Position numbers and translations under genes: made by a program. The notes beneath the pieces were generated by a model that saw nothing but the letters and a program-made list of their open reading frames with translations, was not told the DNA's origin and did not search any database. DNA of 64,000 nucleotides from assembly GCA_001599815.1 (NCBI GenBank), contig BCIA01000004.1, positions 4,614,082-4,678,081 on the forward strand, given 5' to 3'. This DNA comes from Furcasterigmium furcatum. Taxonomy: Eukaryota; Ascomycota; Sordariomycetes; Glomerellales; Plectosphaerellaceae. Shown here piece after piece: positions 33,606-44,634 of the stretch. The first letter of the stretch is position 1, and each line of letters starts with the position of its first letter.

Positions 33606-35866
33606 TCACTCCCGTCGTCCGCCGAATCCAAATCCCGCCTTGAAACTGCTCCCGCGGAGCCACTCGACAACCTCGAAGCAAACCCTCCTATCCATCTTCT
33701 CGTCGAACCCGCTCCCCTGAAGCACCTTGACAATCATGAGCTCGTTGCCCCTGAGCTCAACAGCGCCGCCGCGGGACAGCTCCTCTTCGACACACGGCTT
33801 CACGTACACGACCAGATCTGGCCCGACGATTCCGCGCCAGAGTGTGGCCATCCACTGCCAGTGATCGACCGGGAGATACGAGTCCGCGATCGGGATCTGG
33901 CACGCATGCCTGTCCGAGATGGTCAGACTGAATCCGGCCGGCAGTAGTGCCACGGGCATCTTGACCACCCCGCCCGTGGGCGGAACAGCCATCTCTCCCG
34001 CCTCAGAGCCCCTTCTGCCGCCAGGGACTCCATCGGCTGCGGCACGAGGAAGGGTGGTGACGTGCTTCACGATCTGACGCGACTTCTCGTGCCAATGCAC
34101 CATCTTCTGCATGTAGTCGACGTACATGTCCGCCAGCACGGGGCCCTCCTGGCTGTTCTTCCTGCTGTTGCCCGCCGAGCTGCCGCCCATTCTCGTGTCC
34201 TCCTCCGTCGGCCTCGATGTCTCTGAGGCTCCGTCGACCCATGTCCTCACGTCCATCTCGCTGAGGCTCAAGAGCCCGCGGTGGAGAGCGGCACCGACCT
34301 GCTCCAGGAGCCGGGCGTCGGGGCCCTCGACGGCGATGATGGCACCGCGGGTCTCAATCTCAGGGCCTATGGCGTTCGGGGGCGCGAACGCCGGGCTGAT
34401 TTTGTCGAGGACCCGAAGCTTGTTCAGGTAAGGAATTGCCATGACGTGGGCCTCGAGTGAACGGCCGTGGGCCTCGCGGGGCGTGTTCGTGATGCCCAGC
34501 CCGAGCGGATGGGCGCTGGGGCGATCAGGGTCCTGCGTCGGGGTAGGGGGAGGGATCTGCGTCTGCAGGGGAGGCAGTCGGAGGCTCTCGTCGAAACCTG
34601 GGTTTCTTGCAGGTCCGATGTAGGGTCCCGGGCGAGGGGGAGGGCCCATACCACCGCCTCCGGGGCTTTGTCGAGCAAGTGCCGATGGGCCTGGAAGCGG
34701 GCCAGGTCCGTATCCGGGGCTTGGGCATGGTGTGCCTCCGACGGAGCCCTGCCTCGTCTGTCTCGTGACATGATGGCCCGGAAAGGGATTGGGGGCAGTC
34801 ATGGCTTGGTATTGTCCAGGCTGGTTGTATCGACGGCGTTTGATGTCGGAGGATGGCGACATGGTATCGAATTCCTCGTCGAGGTCCTGCAGTCCGCCCT
34901 GCTGGTATGCAAAGGCTGGTTTTCCAGGGGGGAGGGCATGCCGATGCGGTTCCCCTTCAAACACCCGTCCGTCTCTGCTCATGTAGGGCTGCATATTTGT
35001 CCTCCCAGTAGTGGGTGTCATGAGTGGTGTTGATGGGGTCTTGGGGGTTGCGATGTATCTGCCACCGCACCTGGGGCACCGTCCAGGGTCGTCTCCTGCC
35101 GCTGAGCCTGGTCGGCCTGCTGCTTTGGCTCCGCGACGGGGTTGATATCGATAGTCTGGGTACTGACGTTGGTGCCTCAGCTTCTCCTCCTCGGCAAGGT
35201 TCTTCCAGTACTCCTTGACTTCTTCAGGCTGAACCCTCCACTGTTCCCCGATGATCTTGGAGATCTCCGGGTTGGCAAGACCTGGATTCTGCGCCACGAC
35301 CTGTCCCTGATGATGCTGTCTGTAAAGTATGAATGCTGTCCGAGGCAGACGAGATCATGTCAGTCTCTGTGTGGTTTTCTGTTCTGCCGGCGCCGCGGGC
35401 CTGACTCTCAACGCGAGACAACGCAACAAAGAGCCGCGCCGGCCTGGTCAAATGACCTGTTGCCAACGCAGAAGGCACGGCCGGGTGGGAGAAAGGAAAA
35501 GCACTGGAGATAAGAGAGGTAAGACTCACCGTTGCGTGGCCGGGGCACTTTAGGTGCAGGAGTGCAGAGACATATGAAATCCCTGTTGCTGTCGCCGGAC
35601 ACGGGCGGCGCGTCCAGGGCCAGGTTCGACCGTCTCGTGCCGCCGCCGACGCCGACGCCGCTCTCAATAGACACCGCCCTCTTTCTGCTTCTCGTCTCCA
35701 CCGTGCTGTGTGGCTCTGCGGATGATGATGCCGGCGGTGCGTCGTCTGAAGCGGTTGTGCCCAAGCTCGGCCTTCGATCCATGGCTGAAAGAGCAGAGGC
35801 GACGGAGGAGGCAGCCCCTGATGAAGAGGAAGCCCGCCGCTCTTTGGAGGTGCCGGCATCTGTCAT
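33606..35866 (-). CDS. HMG-box transcription factor (Ste11/fmf-1-like)
   Basis: Two exons, 35866-35530 and 35335-33606, give 688 aa. Seen: a Ser/Ala-rich N-terminus, then one MATA-type HMG box at about residues 106-176 (PKVPRPRNAFILYRQHHQ, NPGLANPEISKIIGEQWR, EEVKEYWKNLAEEEKLRHQRQYPDYRY); the intron cuts the box right after PRPRN. Just behind it is CPRCGGRYIATPKTPSTP, a conserved extension, followed by a long Pro/Gln/Gly-rich part and a structured C-terminal block (about 440-688). Domain order recalls Schizosaccharomyces Ste11 and its Sordariomycete counterparts (Neurospora fmf-1, Podospora PaHMG5), regulators of mating and fruiting; that link is from memory and moderate. The ATG at 35866 is preferred; an in-frame ATG at 35914 would add 16 residues. 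It is not a MAT locus, as no MAT neighbours occur. Confidence 0.86.
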
Positions 35867-36460
35867 TTTGGGCCGGTGGGGAGCAAACGGAGCCGCAGCG
35901 GTCGAGCAGAGCACATTGGGGACTTACACCATGCTGGGGTGGACGCGGCTGCACGGGGCTGAAAGGAGGGGCGTGCGTGTTGGTCGGATCAGGATGGGAT
36001 GGGACGGGATGTGATAGAGGAGAGGAGGATGAGGGTGAGGATGTTCCAGACCGGCAGACGATATGTCAGATGTAGCAAGAGACAAGACAGGCCGCCCAGG
36101 GGACGGGAGCAGGAGGAAAAGGAAGGATTATGGTGCTATTGGGAGACTGGGGATGACGATTGGAGAGAGAAAGGAGGGTGGCACCCGGCTGAGCAGCAGA
36201 AAGAGATATCAGACGAGGGGAGAAAGAGTGTTGTTCCGGCTCCAGGGACTGGAGGACGCCGGTGCCGAGACCTTGTGCGGGTTCTTGGTTCGACTGTGAC
36301 CCCCTGCCTCGCCCGTTCGCCCTGCTCGCTTCTTCTTCTTTGTGAGGAGGTGGTCCGTCCTGTTGCCGGGGACTGGATTCCTCCTTATTTTCCCCTTGGG
36401 CCCTTGGGTGGGCGGATGCTGGCACAGCTAGAGGGCTGCGGAGCATGAACAATGCAGTGT

Positions 36461-36507
36461 GCTTCTGCTGGTGCTGCTGGTGCTGCTTCTGCTGCTGCTG
36501 CTGCTCG
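36461..36507 (+). repeat. CTG trinucleotide microsatellite
   Basis: Interrupted CTG/CTT/GTG array, with five uninterrupted CTG units near the end. Upstream of the HMG-box gene; on the minus strand it reads CAG. Confidence 0.75.
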
Positions 36508-38092
36508 GGGCTTGGTTCCACTACTGGCGTTGATCCTTCTGTGGCTACTGCGGCTCAATGACTCTTTGCTGAGATGTGATGCTTGCCATTATGTAGCGGC
36601 GTGTTGCAGCCGGAGGAGGAGGGCGGTCCAAGGAGGGACCAGGCCAGGGCAAACCGGCGTCAAGGCGCAGGGGATCAGCAGCCAACCAAACTGGCGGGGT
36701 CCGGGATGAAGAACCACGGGAGGCAAGTGCAGGGTAAGGGTCGGCAGATTTCCGTCAACCCGTTCGTTGGCGTGGATATGTGGAGGAGAGGAATGAGATG
36801 TGGATGGACAGATGTCTGTGTCTGTCCGAGAGGCACGGGGGCGTGACTGTGACTGAGGTGACTGAGCAGGGGGGGTCCGTGGCGGCGAGAGCGGCGGCTT
36901 TACATGTCTCGGGAGTGTGCCCAGGGGTTGACCGGTCCGCTGCAGATATGACGAGCCCGCCTGTGTGGGATATCTCTGGTTGAGTTTCTCTTCGTTTCCC
37001 GTCTATCAGATGGGTGGGACGGCTGTCGATCAGGCCGGCTCAGCTTGCCGACATGGGCTGAAGCGAGGCCAGCAAGATTTGGCCGCCGGGTTGGCTCCCT
37101 TAGTATGCTCTTCTATCTTCGCATCTGCGCCTCGTCGGTCTCTCTCTCTTTTCTTTCTTTGTCTGATGTTGTCGCCGCTTCGTTTGCTGCGGACTGCTCC
37201 GTTCCGTTCGGTTGCTTCACATGGAACACAACCCGAAGGACTCATCCATCGTCGAAGTCCTCGCATCAAAGAGCATGTAAACAACGATCGGGAGAGAAAG
37301 AAGGTTGACCAAGCTTCGGGGCGCGGTGAAGGACGAGGTATTGTTGTGTCAAAGGAGGGCGAAAGGGGAGGCTTTGCGTCCATGCTCCTCAAGCAGGATC
37401 CAGCAGCCGGACAAGGCGGCGGCCTTGTCGTAATTAGCTCCCGGGCCCCATTCGGCACCATTCCCGTTGCCATGGCTCTTGATTTCTAGCTGTCTTTGAT
37501 TTCTTTCTGCTGCGTGGGGAAGAGGCTCTGTCGACTGAGATGATCTCGGCCCCTCAAGTTCCAACGCCCACACAGGTTGAAAGGACCCGGAATCCTCGAC
37601 GAGGAGGCAACAATGCCAGTCTTCGGAATGCGTACTCTGCTCCAGGCAAGCTCCGAGATCGACTGGGCCTGGCTCTTGTTTGAGTTGGCTCGCTGGAATG
37701 CCCAGCGCCGGGGAGAACAAAGACAATGTCCGCCGAGTTTGTGTTAGGACCGCCTGCCTCGCGTCCACGTGATCCTCCCTCGCCCTCTTCTTGCTCCTCG
37801 TCCAAAGAAGCGTGTTCAGATCTGGGAATGCCGGAGCCAAGATTGGACAGGGGGCACGGGCGACATGCCGTCGGGTGAGGTCATGTCTCGGAGCAAGGGG
37901 CCTGCAGAGTGTCTTATAAGTCGGATGCGGTTTGCAAACAGACGCTCCCCCAATCTCATCTCATTTACCACTTCTCCAATCTGGGCCCAAGCTCTTTAGC
38001 TCCCTGTCGACGGGGGGACTGCCGGATCACAACCCACAGCTTCCCGTTGCTTCCCGTGACCAGACCAGGCCTGGCCTGGCCTGGATAGTTAG

Positions 38093-38131
38093 TTCTCTCT
38101 CTCTCCTCACACTCACACTCACACTCTCACT
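38093..38131 (+). repeat. CT and ACACTC microsatellite
   Basis: A TC dinucleotide run merges into ACACTC-like units. Intergenic, 3' of rvb1. Confidence 0.7.
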
Positions 38132-38359
38132 GGTGTCGTCTGGTCTGTGCCGGGGTGCTGCTTCCAGCCCAGCAAAATTGCCGGGCCGCCTCTCGTATTT
38201 CCCCGTCCGAGATGTGACCTGACGCCGTGTCTTGACTGCTGTACATACATCGAACCTGTGGCAAAAGCTGCTTTTCATTCCCATTGACTCCCTTTCTCAG
38301 CCCGCCCCAGTCAGGAAACAAAACTATCAGTACAAGTCTAGTGTGTGCCGAACGGCGTC

Positions 38360-39981
38360 TCAGGGGAGATAGCCCCTGCCCGCCTCGCCGCTCATGAGGC
38401 TGGCGCTGCGCCTGGCATCAAGGAAGAGGTCCTCGCACTCGGCCACATCCTGGACGTCGATTTGGCTGCGACCGTTTGCCTTGGAGAGAATGCTGGGGCA
38501 CAGAATCGTCAGCACGGGCACAGCAACGCAACGGGCTTGTCTGAGACACCCCGTCACACAGGGCGTCGATCAACCCCGGAGAGGGATCGGAGGCGAAATT
38601 AAGCTTACCTCGCGGGCGTGAGCAGCTGCAGGCAGTAGCGCAGGCTGATGCGCACGCCGTGCTCCGCGATCTTGTCGATGGCGGCCTCGGTGATAGGCAC
38701 ACCCTCCGTCGCGGATCTGATGCGAACAATGCGCTTGATCTCGTCGGCCTGGTACGGCTTGGTTGGAATGATGAGCAGACGGGCCAGGAAGTCCGTGGGA
38801 ATGCCGTGGGCGGCCACAATGTCGTCCGTGCCGCGGAGCGTCGCCATTCCTCGGTTGGATGCCAGGACCACAATGGGGGAGATGCTCGATTCCAGAGCGC
38901 GGTTCAAGTATGTGAAGCACTCGACGTCGAGCATGTGTGCCTATAAGGGTCAAGCCCGTCAGTGACCACGTCCATGCGCGCGCGCCGCCCATCTCTCTCT
39001 CGGGTGCGGTCCGGGGCTTACCTCGTCGATGAACAGGACGCCGGGGACGAGCTCCGCAACGCCCTGGTCGATGTACTTGCTGACGACCTTGTTGATCTCG
39101 CCGCGCAGCTTATCCGTGATCTCGGTCATCTTGGGCTTCATGAGCTGGCCCATCATGCTCATGATATCCTGACCACCCTGCGGGCGGGCGTTCGCGACGT
39201 CGAGATCATGCAGCGTGACATCCTGGACGATCTCCTTCTTCTTGTGCACCTCGCCCTTGGGGATGGGGACGTATTCCTCGGCTTCGAGGTCGAATTCGGT
39301 CGCGTAGGCGTCCGACCTGCCGACCCGCTTGCAGGCGCCGGTGTTGGCCTCGATGTAGATGACGTCGCCGACAGATACCCTCTCCTTCTGGATGGCCTCG
39401 TATATGCTCGGGTCCAGCCTCAGCTTCTTCTGTCCCTTGGCGCTCTTCAGGCCGATCAGCAGGGTGCTGATGGTCTTGCCGTAGCCGCCAAGCGGGTTCT
39501 CGGCCTCCTCCGGTGTGAGCTCTGTCACCTCGCCCTCGTAGACCTCCTTCGTTTCCCGGACCTTGAGGCCAATGGCTCGCCTGAAGTTCTCCATGAGGAT
39601 TTCCGTCTTCTTGACCTCTGTCGAGTAGATCTCGCTGCCGACGATGGGGCAGAAGGGGATCTTGGTTCCGAGCTCTTGGCTGATGGCGAGCGCGAGGGCG
39701 GTCTTTCCCGTTCCGGGGCCGCCAGCCAGCAGGACGCCCCTGCCAGCCATCTTGTGTGCCTTGACGAGATCGACGACTATGCCAGCCGCCTGGAGAAGTT
39801 AGCGGGAGGGGGGCAGCGACTGAAGCGGTCGTCTCACCTCGCGTGCTGTGCTCTGGCCGACGAAGCCAGCGGCCTGCTTCTCCGCGGTACCATCGCTCTT
39901 CAATCCCAGTCCCTTGATATGTGTGTGGGCAGCGGTGCGATTCTCGCGGTTGTTACCCTTGACCTCGCTGATCTGGACCAT
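38360..39981 (-). CDS. rvb1: RuvB-like AAA+ ATPase 1
   Basis: Four exons (39981-39838, 39789-39022, 38940-38609, 38492-38360), 458 aa. Role: with Rvb2 forms the hexameric ATPase of INO80, SWR1 and R2TP complexes, acting in chromatin remodelling, snoRNP and PIKK assembly. Seen: the conserved start MVQISEVKGN, Walker A GGPGTGKT at residues 71-78, domain II inserted between Walker A and B (about 120-290), Walker B VLFIDE at 299-304, sensor ASNRGMATLRGTDD, arginine finger region GIPTDFLARLLII, and the C-terminal helical domain RYCLQLLTPASILSK. Intron 2 falls directly after Walker B. The C-terminus ends SGEAGRGYLP. Length fits Rvb1. Frames upstream of the start are open to 40185 but carry no family sequence. 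Confidence 0.97.
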
Positions 39982-40388
39982 CTCTGCGGTATTCGCGCGC
40001 CGGACGATGCGCGGACAATCGGTGGAAATATCTGCGGCCGGATGACGGGGGATGCGATGTCGATTAGGCCTGGCGTAAGCGAAGAGAATTACAGGGTGCT
40101 CGTCGGGAGGATTTGTTGGGTTGACTGCGTTGAGTTGATAGGTAAGATCTGGAGCTCCAAAAGAATTTGGGGCAGTCGCATCCATCCCTTCACCAGTCGC
40201 GATCTGCCGTCACCTCTATGTCTGGGTCCGTGCATTGTGTGCACGTGACCTGGCGACGACTTCGTGACCCTGTATACATGTCCTCGTCGTTCACCTTGAA
40301 CCACGGAGAGGTATCAAATGGATTTTTCAGATTTGTCCAGCAACTGTGAGTTTTGGTATTCGAGAGCTCGGCCAGGTCTGGGATGGGC
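39982..40388. promoter_or_regulatory. Promoter region of rvb1
   Basis: About 400 bases between the rvb1 start and the 3' end of the broken exonuclease-like gene. No further feature recognised. Confidence 0.5.
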
Positions 40389-41340
40389 TCAGATGATTCT
40401 AGCTGCTTGGAATATGTACCGCTGCAGACACATTTCATGCTCGTCTTGCTCTCTGGCCAGCCTCGCAGCTGCTCGTTCAGCTTGAATCTGGTCCTTCTCC
40501 TCATCGGTCCAGAACCGTGACTGGTACTTGCGTGTTTTCTGGATTCTCGCTTCCCTCACCCCAGCTGCAACAGTCATGAATTCCTCCTCACTAGGTGATA
40601 AAGACGGGATTGGGGACCTCGCAGCCTGCTCTAGGACATGTAGAGTGTCGTGGGCCTCGTCTAGCATCTCGCAACCCTTCACTGCAAGAAGCAGGAGAGC
40701 CCGTAACGTGAAATTTGCATCGTTTCCGCCGTTGTGAAGCCTGCAACACCGGACCCCAAGCCTAGGAAGAAGCGGCCCGAGTGAAGCAGATTGGTGGAAT
40801 ACCTGTCTTGCCAGGCTGAGGGTGTCCAGGCAACCACATATTCCGAGTTGCTGAAAGTCGAAGCCCAGTGTTGCTAAGATTCGAAGTTCATTTCCGATGT
40901 CATGGCCAACGAGAATGACATTTCGTTCTTTGGGGATGCAGTCCTCTATCCTGTGGACGAGATCGCTTGAGTCGACGAGGGTCGGATTCCCGAAGAAAAA
41001 AAAACCTGCACTGAGCTTTCCGGTGATATTCTTGTGACGCTGTCACGAAATTGAAGGTGGAGATAAGCTTCTCTGGCGAGTCTGCGGAGACGATATCTAT
41101 CATGTCCAGAATGGCGAGACCGACTTGAGTGTTCGCATCCTGAGTGAGCGGCCGTTTGAAAGCACGAGTATTCTCAAAGTCGACTGCGACAAGTAGAGAG
41201 TCTTAAAGCTGTGAGTTCGCCGGAGCCTTTGGTAGCAGACCCAGAACTTCCTGCAGGATTTGCAGGCCATCGTTGGCCAGGTATTCGACACCCATTGAAC
41301 CTCGCAAGCATCCTCTGATGGTCCTTACAGTTCTTGGAAG
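40389..41340 (-). pseudogene. Broken Gfd2/YDR514C-type DEDDh exonuclease-domain gene
   Basis: Read on the minus strand, conserved family blocks appear in order: GVEYLANDGLQILQEVLGLL, SLLVAVDFEN (first acidic motif), QVGLAILD, LISTFNF, then ERNVILVGHDIGNELRIL (second motif region), GCLDTLSLARQVF, and CRLHNGGNDANFTLRALLLL (third motif, HNxxNDA). This is the RNase H-like 3'-5' exonuclease fold seen in the C-terminal part of Gfd2 and fungal relatives. Two lesions interrupt it: an in-frame TAA (plus-strand 41203-41205) just before LLVAVDFEN, and a one-base frameshift in a run of nine A/T (40996-41004). The tail up to the stop at 40389 is Arg/Glu-rich and helical. No clear start was found. Either a decayed gene or, less likely, one with two sequence errors. 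Confidence 0.8.
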
Positions 41341-41668
41341 TGCTGGGTTCATTTTCGAAATGGTGGCGACCCGAGAGCGTTGGATGGGATGAAGGACGAG
41401 AGATGATAAATTGGAAGGTTCGATTCAAAATGGAGGGCCGCACGATAGGTACTGTAGGCACCTCATGCATCAGACGGGAGTTCGTCGATGGCTTCAGTGG
41501 CTGCAAAGCATGGAAGGTACAATTGGCAAGGTTAGGTAAGTGCCGGATGCCATGCCTGCACACTTTATTCCAGGGTGAACCAGATAAATGCTCCAAAGAG
41601 ACTCCAAGCCCCGAACTCCCCAATAGTCATGTGATGGATTCTAAATCTCGTCTATCACATCCATCCTG
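41341..41668. other. Region between the pseudogene and the DMT transporter
   Basis: About 330 bases; may contain the lost 5' part of the pseudogene on the minus strand and the 3' UTR of the transporter. No reliable feature. Confidence 0.4.
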
Positions 41669-43153
41669 CTACCCCCCCAGAGGCGTTCTCCGTGCATCCA
41701 ACTCATCCCGCTCACTCTCGTTGTGGTCAACGTCCATCAGCATCGGCACAGACTCCGTATCTCTCACTCCCACGCCCCCGGCAGCTTCGACATCGGCGCC
41801 CTCTCGTCTCGGCGCAGCATCGCTCTTTGACAGGACCATGTACAGGGCGCCGCCGATGATCAGCCCGCACCCCATCAGGCTCATCCACCCCATCGACTGC
41901 CCGAACACCCACCGGTCAAACCCGGCCGCGAACAGCATATGCGTGAAGACCATGGCGTTCGCCCTGTTCGAGCGGTCGATGCTCAGCCCCGTCGTCAGGA
42001 TGAACTGCATGATGAACCCCATGGCACCGAGGAACAGGAGCAGGAACCACTGCTTCGGGCCCTGCGGCAGGGCGAACTGGAGGTCGGGCTGGCCAATGTC
42101 CAGCGCCGGGGCGACCGCGAGAACCAGCCCGGCCACGAGGGTACACCATGTCGCGAAGTAGTTGACGCTGATCAGGGGGTGGGCGCGCTTGCCGATCCAC
42201 CGGATGGTCGTGTAGGCGCCTGCGGCGCCCAGGACGCCGATGAGGGCGAAGCCGATGGCTTGGAGACGCTGGGCTGGCGTGGCTTCGTGGCCGATGGCCG
42301 GGTCGCTCGACGAGGTGTCGGTGCCGTTGCCGGGCACTTCGGGGGGCGCCGCCGTGCTGGGGCCGGAGCTGGCGAAGAGGGCCGTCGGGTGGGCCATGAA
42401 CACGACGCCGAGGAAGGCGACGAGCGTTCCGATCTGCTCGACTCGGGTAAACGGCTCCCGGAAGGCGAGGTAGCAGGCTATGCCCGCAACGCTCGGGGCC
42501 AGGAAGGTGATGACCGTGGCCTCGGCGAGGGGAAGGTACATCATGGAGTACCACATGCCACTGATACCAAAGAATCCCGAGAATCCCCTGGCGATGAGAA
42601 GCCATCGGACCTCCTTGGGTCCGAAGGGGAATCCGGGTGTCGAGTAGTACCACATGTAGATGACGCTACAGAGCATCGTCAGGCTCTGGCGGGCCAGGAG
42701 GACCTGGAAAGGGTGCATTCCCTCTCCCTCGAGCTCCAGGAGACGGGCAGACATGTTCATGAGAGCCCCGAAGAGCTGGGATACCGCCACGAGGAGGACA
42801 CCCTTGTTACGGGAGTATATCCGCTGGGCGCCAGTCACAATCCTCGAGGACAGTGATGGTTGGTCTGGATACCATGGGGGACGTTCCCCTGCCGGTCCAG
42901 GTGAGATCCTGCCATAGCTCAATGAGCTGGCCGAGAGACGTCGCAGGGTGTCCAGGTCAGACTGGTCGTGGTACTCTTTCCCGGGGACCGTCAAGTCGGA
43001 CAGCTTGCTGTCAGCTGATAACCGGCGGTCGAAGTGGTCTGGTGGCAACAGCTCCTCGACCTCGACATTGTCATTGTCATTGTCATTGTATGGTGTCTTT
43101 GCACCAGGTTGACCGGGTAGCAGATTTCGTGATTCGGGGTGCTCCTCGGGCAT
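41669..43153 (-). CDS. EamA/DMT-superfamily membrane transporter
   Basis: Single exon, 494 aa. Seen: a cytosolic acidic N-terminus (about 115 residues) with an Asp-Asn repeat (DNDNDNDN), then ten hydrophobic helices in two EamA halves: GVLLVAVSQLFGALMN through TLVAFLGVVFMAHP, a Ser/Thr/Pro loop (about 275-305), and AIGFALIGVLGAAGAYTTIRWIGKRA through LMGCGLIIGGALYMVL; an acidic C-terminal tail ends RRTPLGG. This is the drug/metabolite transporter fold related to SLC35G-type proteins; substrate unknown. Paralogs are abundant in filamentous ascomycetes, often simply called integral membrane or DUF6-domain protein. Tandem and same-strand with the broken exonuclease-like gene. Confidence 0.9.
   Translation of the reverse strand: MPEEHPESRNLLPGQPGAKTPYNDNDNDNVEVEELLPPDHFDRRLSADSKLSDLTVPGKEYHDQSDLDTLRRLSASSLSYGRISPGPAGERPPWYPDQPSLSSRIVTGAQRIYSRNKGVLLVAVSQLFGALMNMSARLLELEGEGMHPFQVLLARQSLTMLCSVIYMWYYSTPGFPFGPKEVRWLLIARGFSGFFGISGMWYSMMYLPLAEATVITFLAPSVAGIACYLAFREPFTRVEQIGTLVAFLGVVFMAHPTALFASSGPSTAAPPEVPGNGTDTSSSDPAIGHEATPAQRLQAIGFALIGVLGAAGAYTTIRWIGKRAHPLISVNYFATWCTLVAGLVLAVAPALDIGQPDLQFALPQGPKQWFLLLFLGAMGFIMQFILTTGLSIDRSNRANAMVFTHMLFAAGFDRWVFGQSMGWMSLMGCGLIIGGALYMVLSKSDAAPRREGADVEAAGGVGVRDTESVPMLMDVDHNESERDELDARRTPLGG
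43063..43088 (-). repeat. In-frame hexanucleotide microsatellite coding Asn-Asp
   Basis: About four units of ATTGTC (plus strand) inside the transporter gene, giving alternating Asp and Asn in its N-terminal tail. Six-base units keep frame when copy number changes. Confidence 0.85.
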
Positions 43154-44088
43154 GGCGGCTCAGGTTTGCATGTCAGGCGTGCAGCAGTCTCTTCGCCAGC
43201 TAGAGAGACGGGTACAAAGGTATTCTCTGAAGATGGAGGGTTACTGTTTGGGCTGTGTGTGTTTGGATACAGGATGATGCGTATGACCCGAGGTATCCTC
43301 TCGTGAAGAAACAGCGTGTGAGCTTGGTGTTGAACAGAATCCGAAGGGAACCAAGACGGAGAATAGGCCCCGAATGCAACCTGCAAGCCCTCGCCCATAT
43401 AAACAATGGCTCTGGCGCCATCCATCCCGCCATTTGGTCATCAGTGCCTCCAGTCATAATGGGTGGTGGGGGGAGGTTGGGCCATCGTCCTCTCTGTGCG
43501 CTGGGCCTGCAGAGGTGGAGACCGCCCGTGGAACTTTTTACAGCGGGAAGACGACAAGACAGCGCGAAGTGCTGTGAACGCCACTGGAAAACCGTCAGCC
43601 TGGCGTTGTGATAGGAGCCCTTCGCACGTTAAGCGGATCCCGTCGACCCGATATCGCATCGAGACCCCTCTTTGCCCTCTCGGGTCCGGGGTGACGGGGG
43701 CCTGATGGAGGGTGCAGATGGGGAAGGAGACGGGGCGATAGTGAAAAACGCCGACTTTAGTTGCACTTTAGACGCCGCTTGGCCGCCCCCCCCCATGTCT
43801 GCATCACTGGTCGGACCTTGGCCGGTATATCCGGGCCTGTTCTTGATGAGCAATTGCCGGGGACTTCTCTCCTTGCACCGGGTGCGGTGACATCGTTTGC
43901 AAGTAAGTTTGCGCCTTGGTCGAGAAAGTGCCTGGCGAGTTTCCAGATTGAAGTGATGTGCCTGGAAAACCACGCGCCGCAGAGAGCCTTTGATATCCAA
44001 ACTCTACCTTGGAGCTTGTCCTGTCCCTAAAACGCCGTCGCTATGCCGTGAAATCGATCTGGGCGTCTGCCTTGCCTATCGCAGCTCC
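43154..44088. promoter_or_regulatory. Upstream of the transporter / 3' flank of taf13
   Basis: 935 bases between tandem minus-strand genes. Short overlapping frames only. Should contain the transporter promoter. Confidence 0.45.
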
Positions 44089-44634
44089 TCAAGCCTTGCC
44101 CCTCCGGGACACCGCCTCCGAAATACTGTCATCAATATCATCCGCCTCGCCGAGCTCTTCCTCGTCCTGCGCCGTCTTAGGGCCGCCGTTCACCTTCTCG
44201 CGCTTCCCGTCGTCACCCGCAGCGTCCTTCATGAGCACCGCCTCGTCGTCCTTGGAGAAGATCTTCTTTGCGGTGTCGATCTCGTTCTTCTTCTGGAACA
44301 CCTCCTGCACTTTGCCCAGGAACGCTGGGTTCTTTCGGAAGGCAAACTCAAAGTCCTCCCACTTGATCTTCTGTCGTCCAGCGTAGCTCGCGTTGCGGGC
44401 GGCCTCGAACGCGGCGCCCTGGATGAACTCGGTGACGATCTCGTCGAGGACGCGGACGGTCTCGGGGAGGGGATTTCGGACGTCGCCATGGGAGTAAAGG
44501 AGTTGTGCAACTACGTGTCGGCGACGGTGTTAGCAGAGAGCCCACCGCGACGCCGGGAACTAGACAAACGAACGCTCATTGTGGGAGAAGTTCATCTTCC
44601 CGACATTCTTGCCGGCTCTCGCTCGAGGCTCCAT
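44089..44634 (-). CDS. taf13: TFIID subunit TAF13
   Basis: Two exons, 44634-44574 and 44510-44089, give 160 aa. Role: histone-fold protein that pairs with TAF11 in TFIID and contacts TBP at RNA polymerase II promoters. Seen: a short basic N-terminus (residues 1-20) with the exon junction in NELAQLLYSHGD, then the histone fold DVRNPLPETVRVLDEIVTEF, FEAARNASYAGRQKIKWEDF and FAFRKNPAFLGKVQEVF (about 22-95), and an acidic/basic tail (DEEELGEADDIDDS). The intron has a GTTCGT donor, weaker than usual, but its acceptor CGTAG and branch GCTAAC are good and the spliced frame matches the family. Divergent from ksh1. Confidence 0.9.

Larger units (their letters stand above)
35867..38359. promoter_or_regulatory. 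Long region upstream of the HMG-box gene
   Basis: 2.5 kb between the HMG-box start and the 3' end of rvb1, both on the minus strand. Contains a CTG/CAG-type trinucleotide tract (about 36461-36507) and a CT/CA microsatellite (about 38093-38131). No frame resembles a protein family. It likely includes a long leader and promoter of the regulator, as is frequent for developmental HMG genes. Confidence 0.45.

Noticed and set aside
41160..41300. Intron that would remove the TAA in the exonuclease-like gene
   Set aside because: The only GT-AG pair around it has a weak donor and would delete or shift the conserved LVAVDFEN block.
41174..41623. 149-codon minus-strand frame over the pseudogene start
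   Set aside because: It runs in a different frame from the conserved exonuclease blocks and has no family resemblance.
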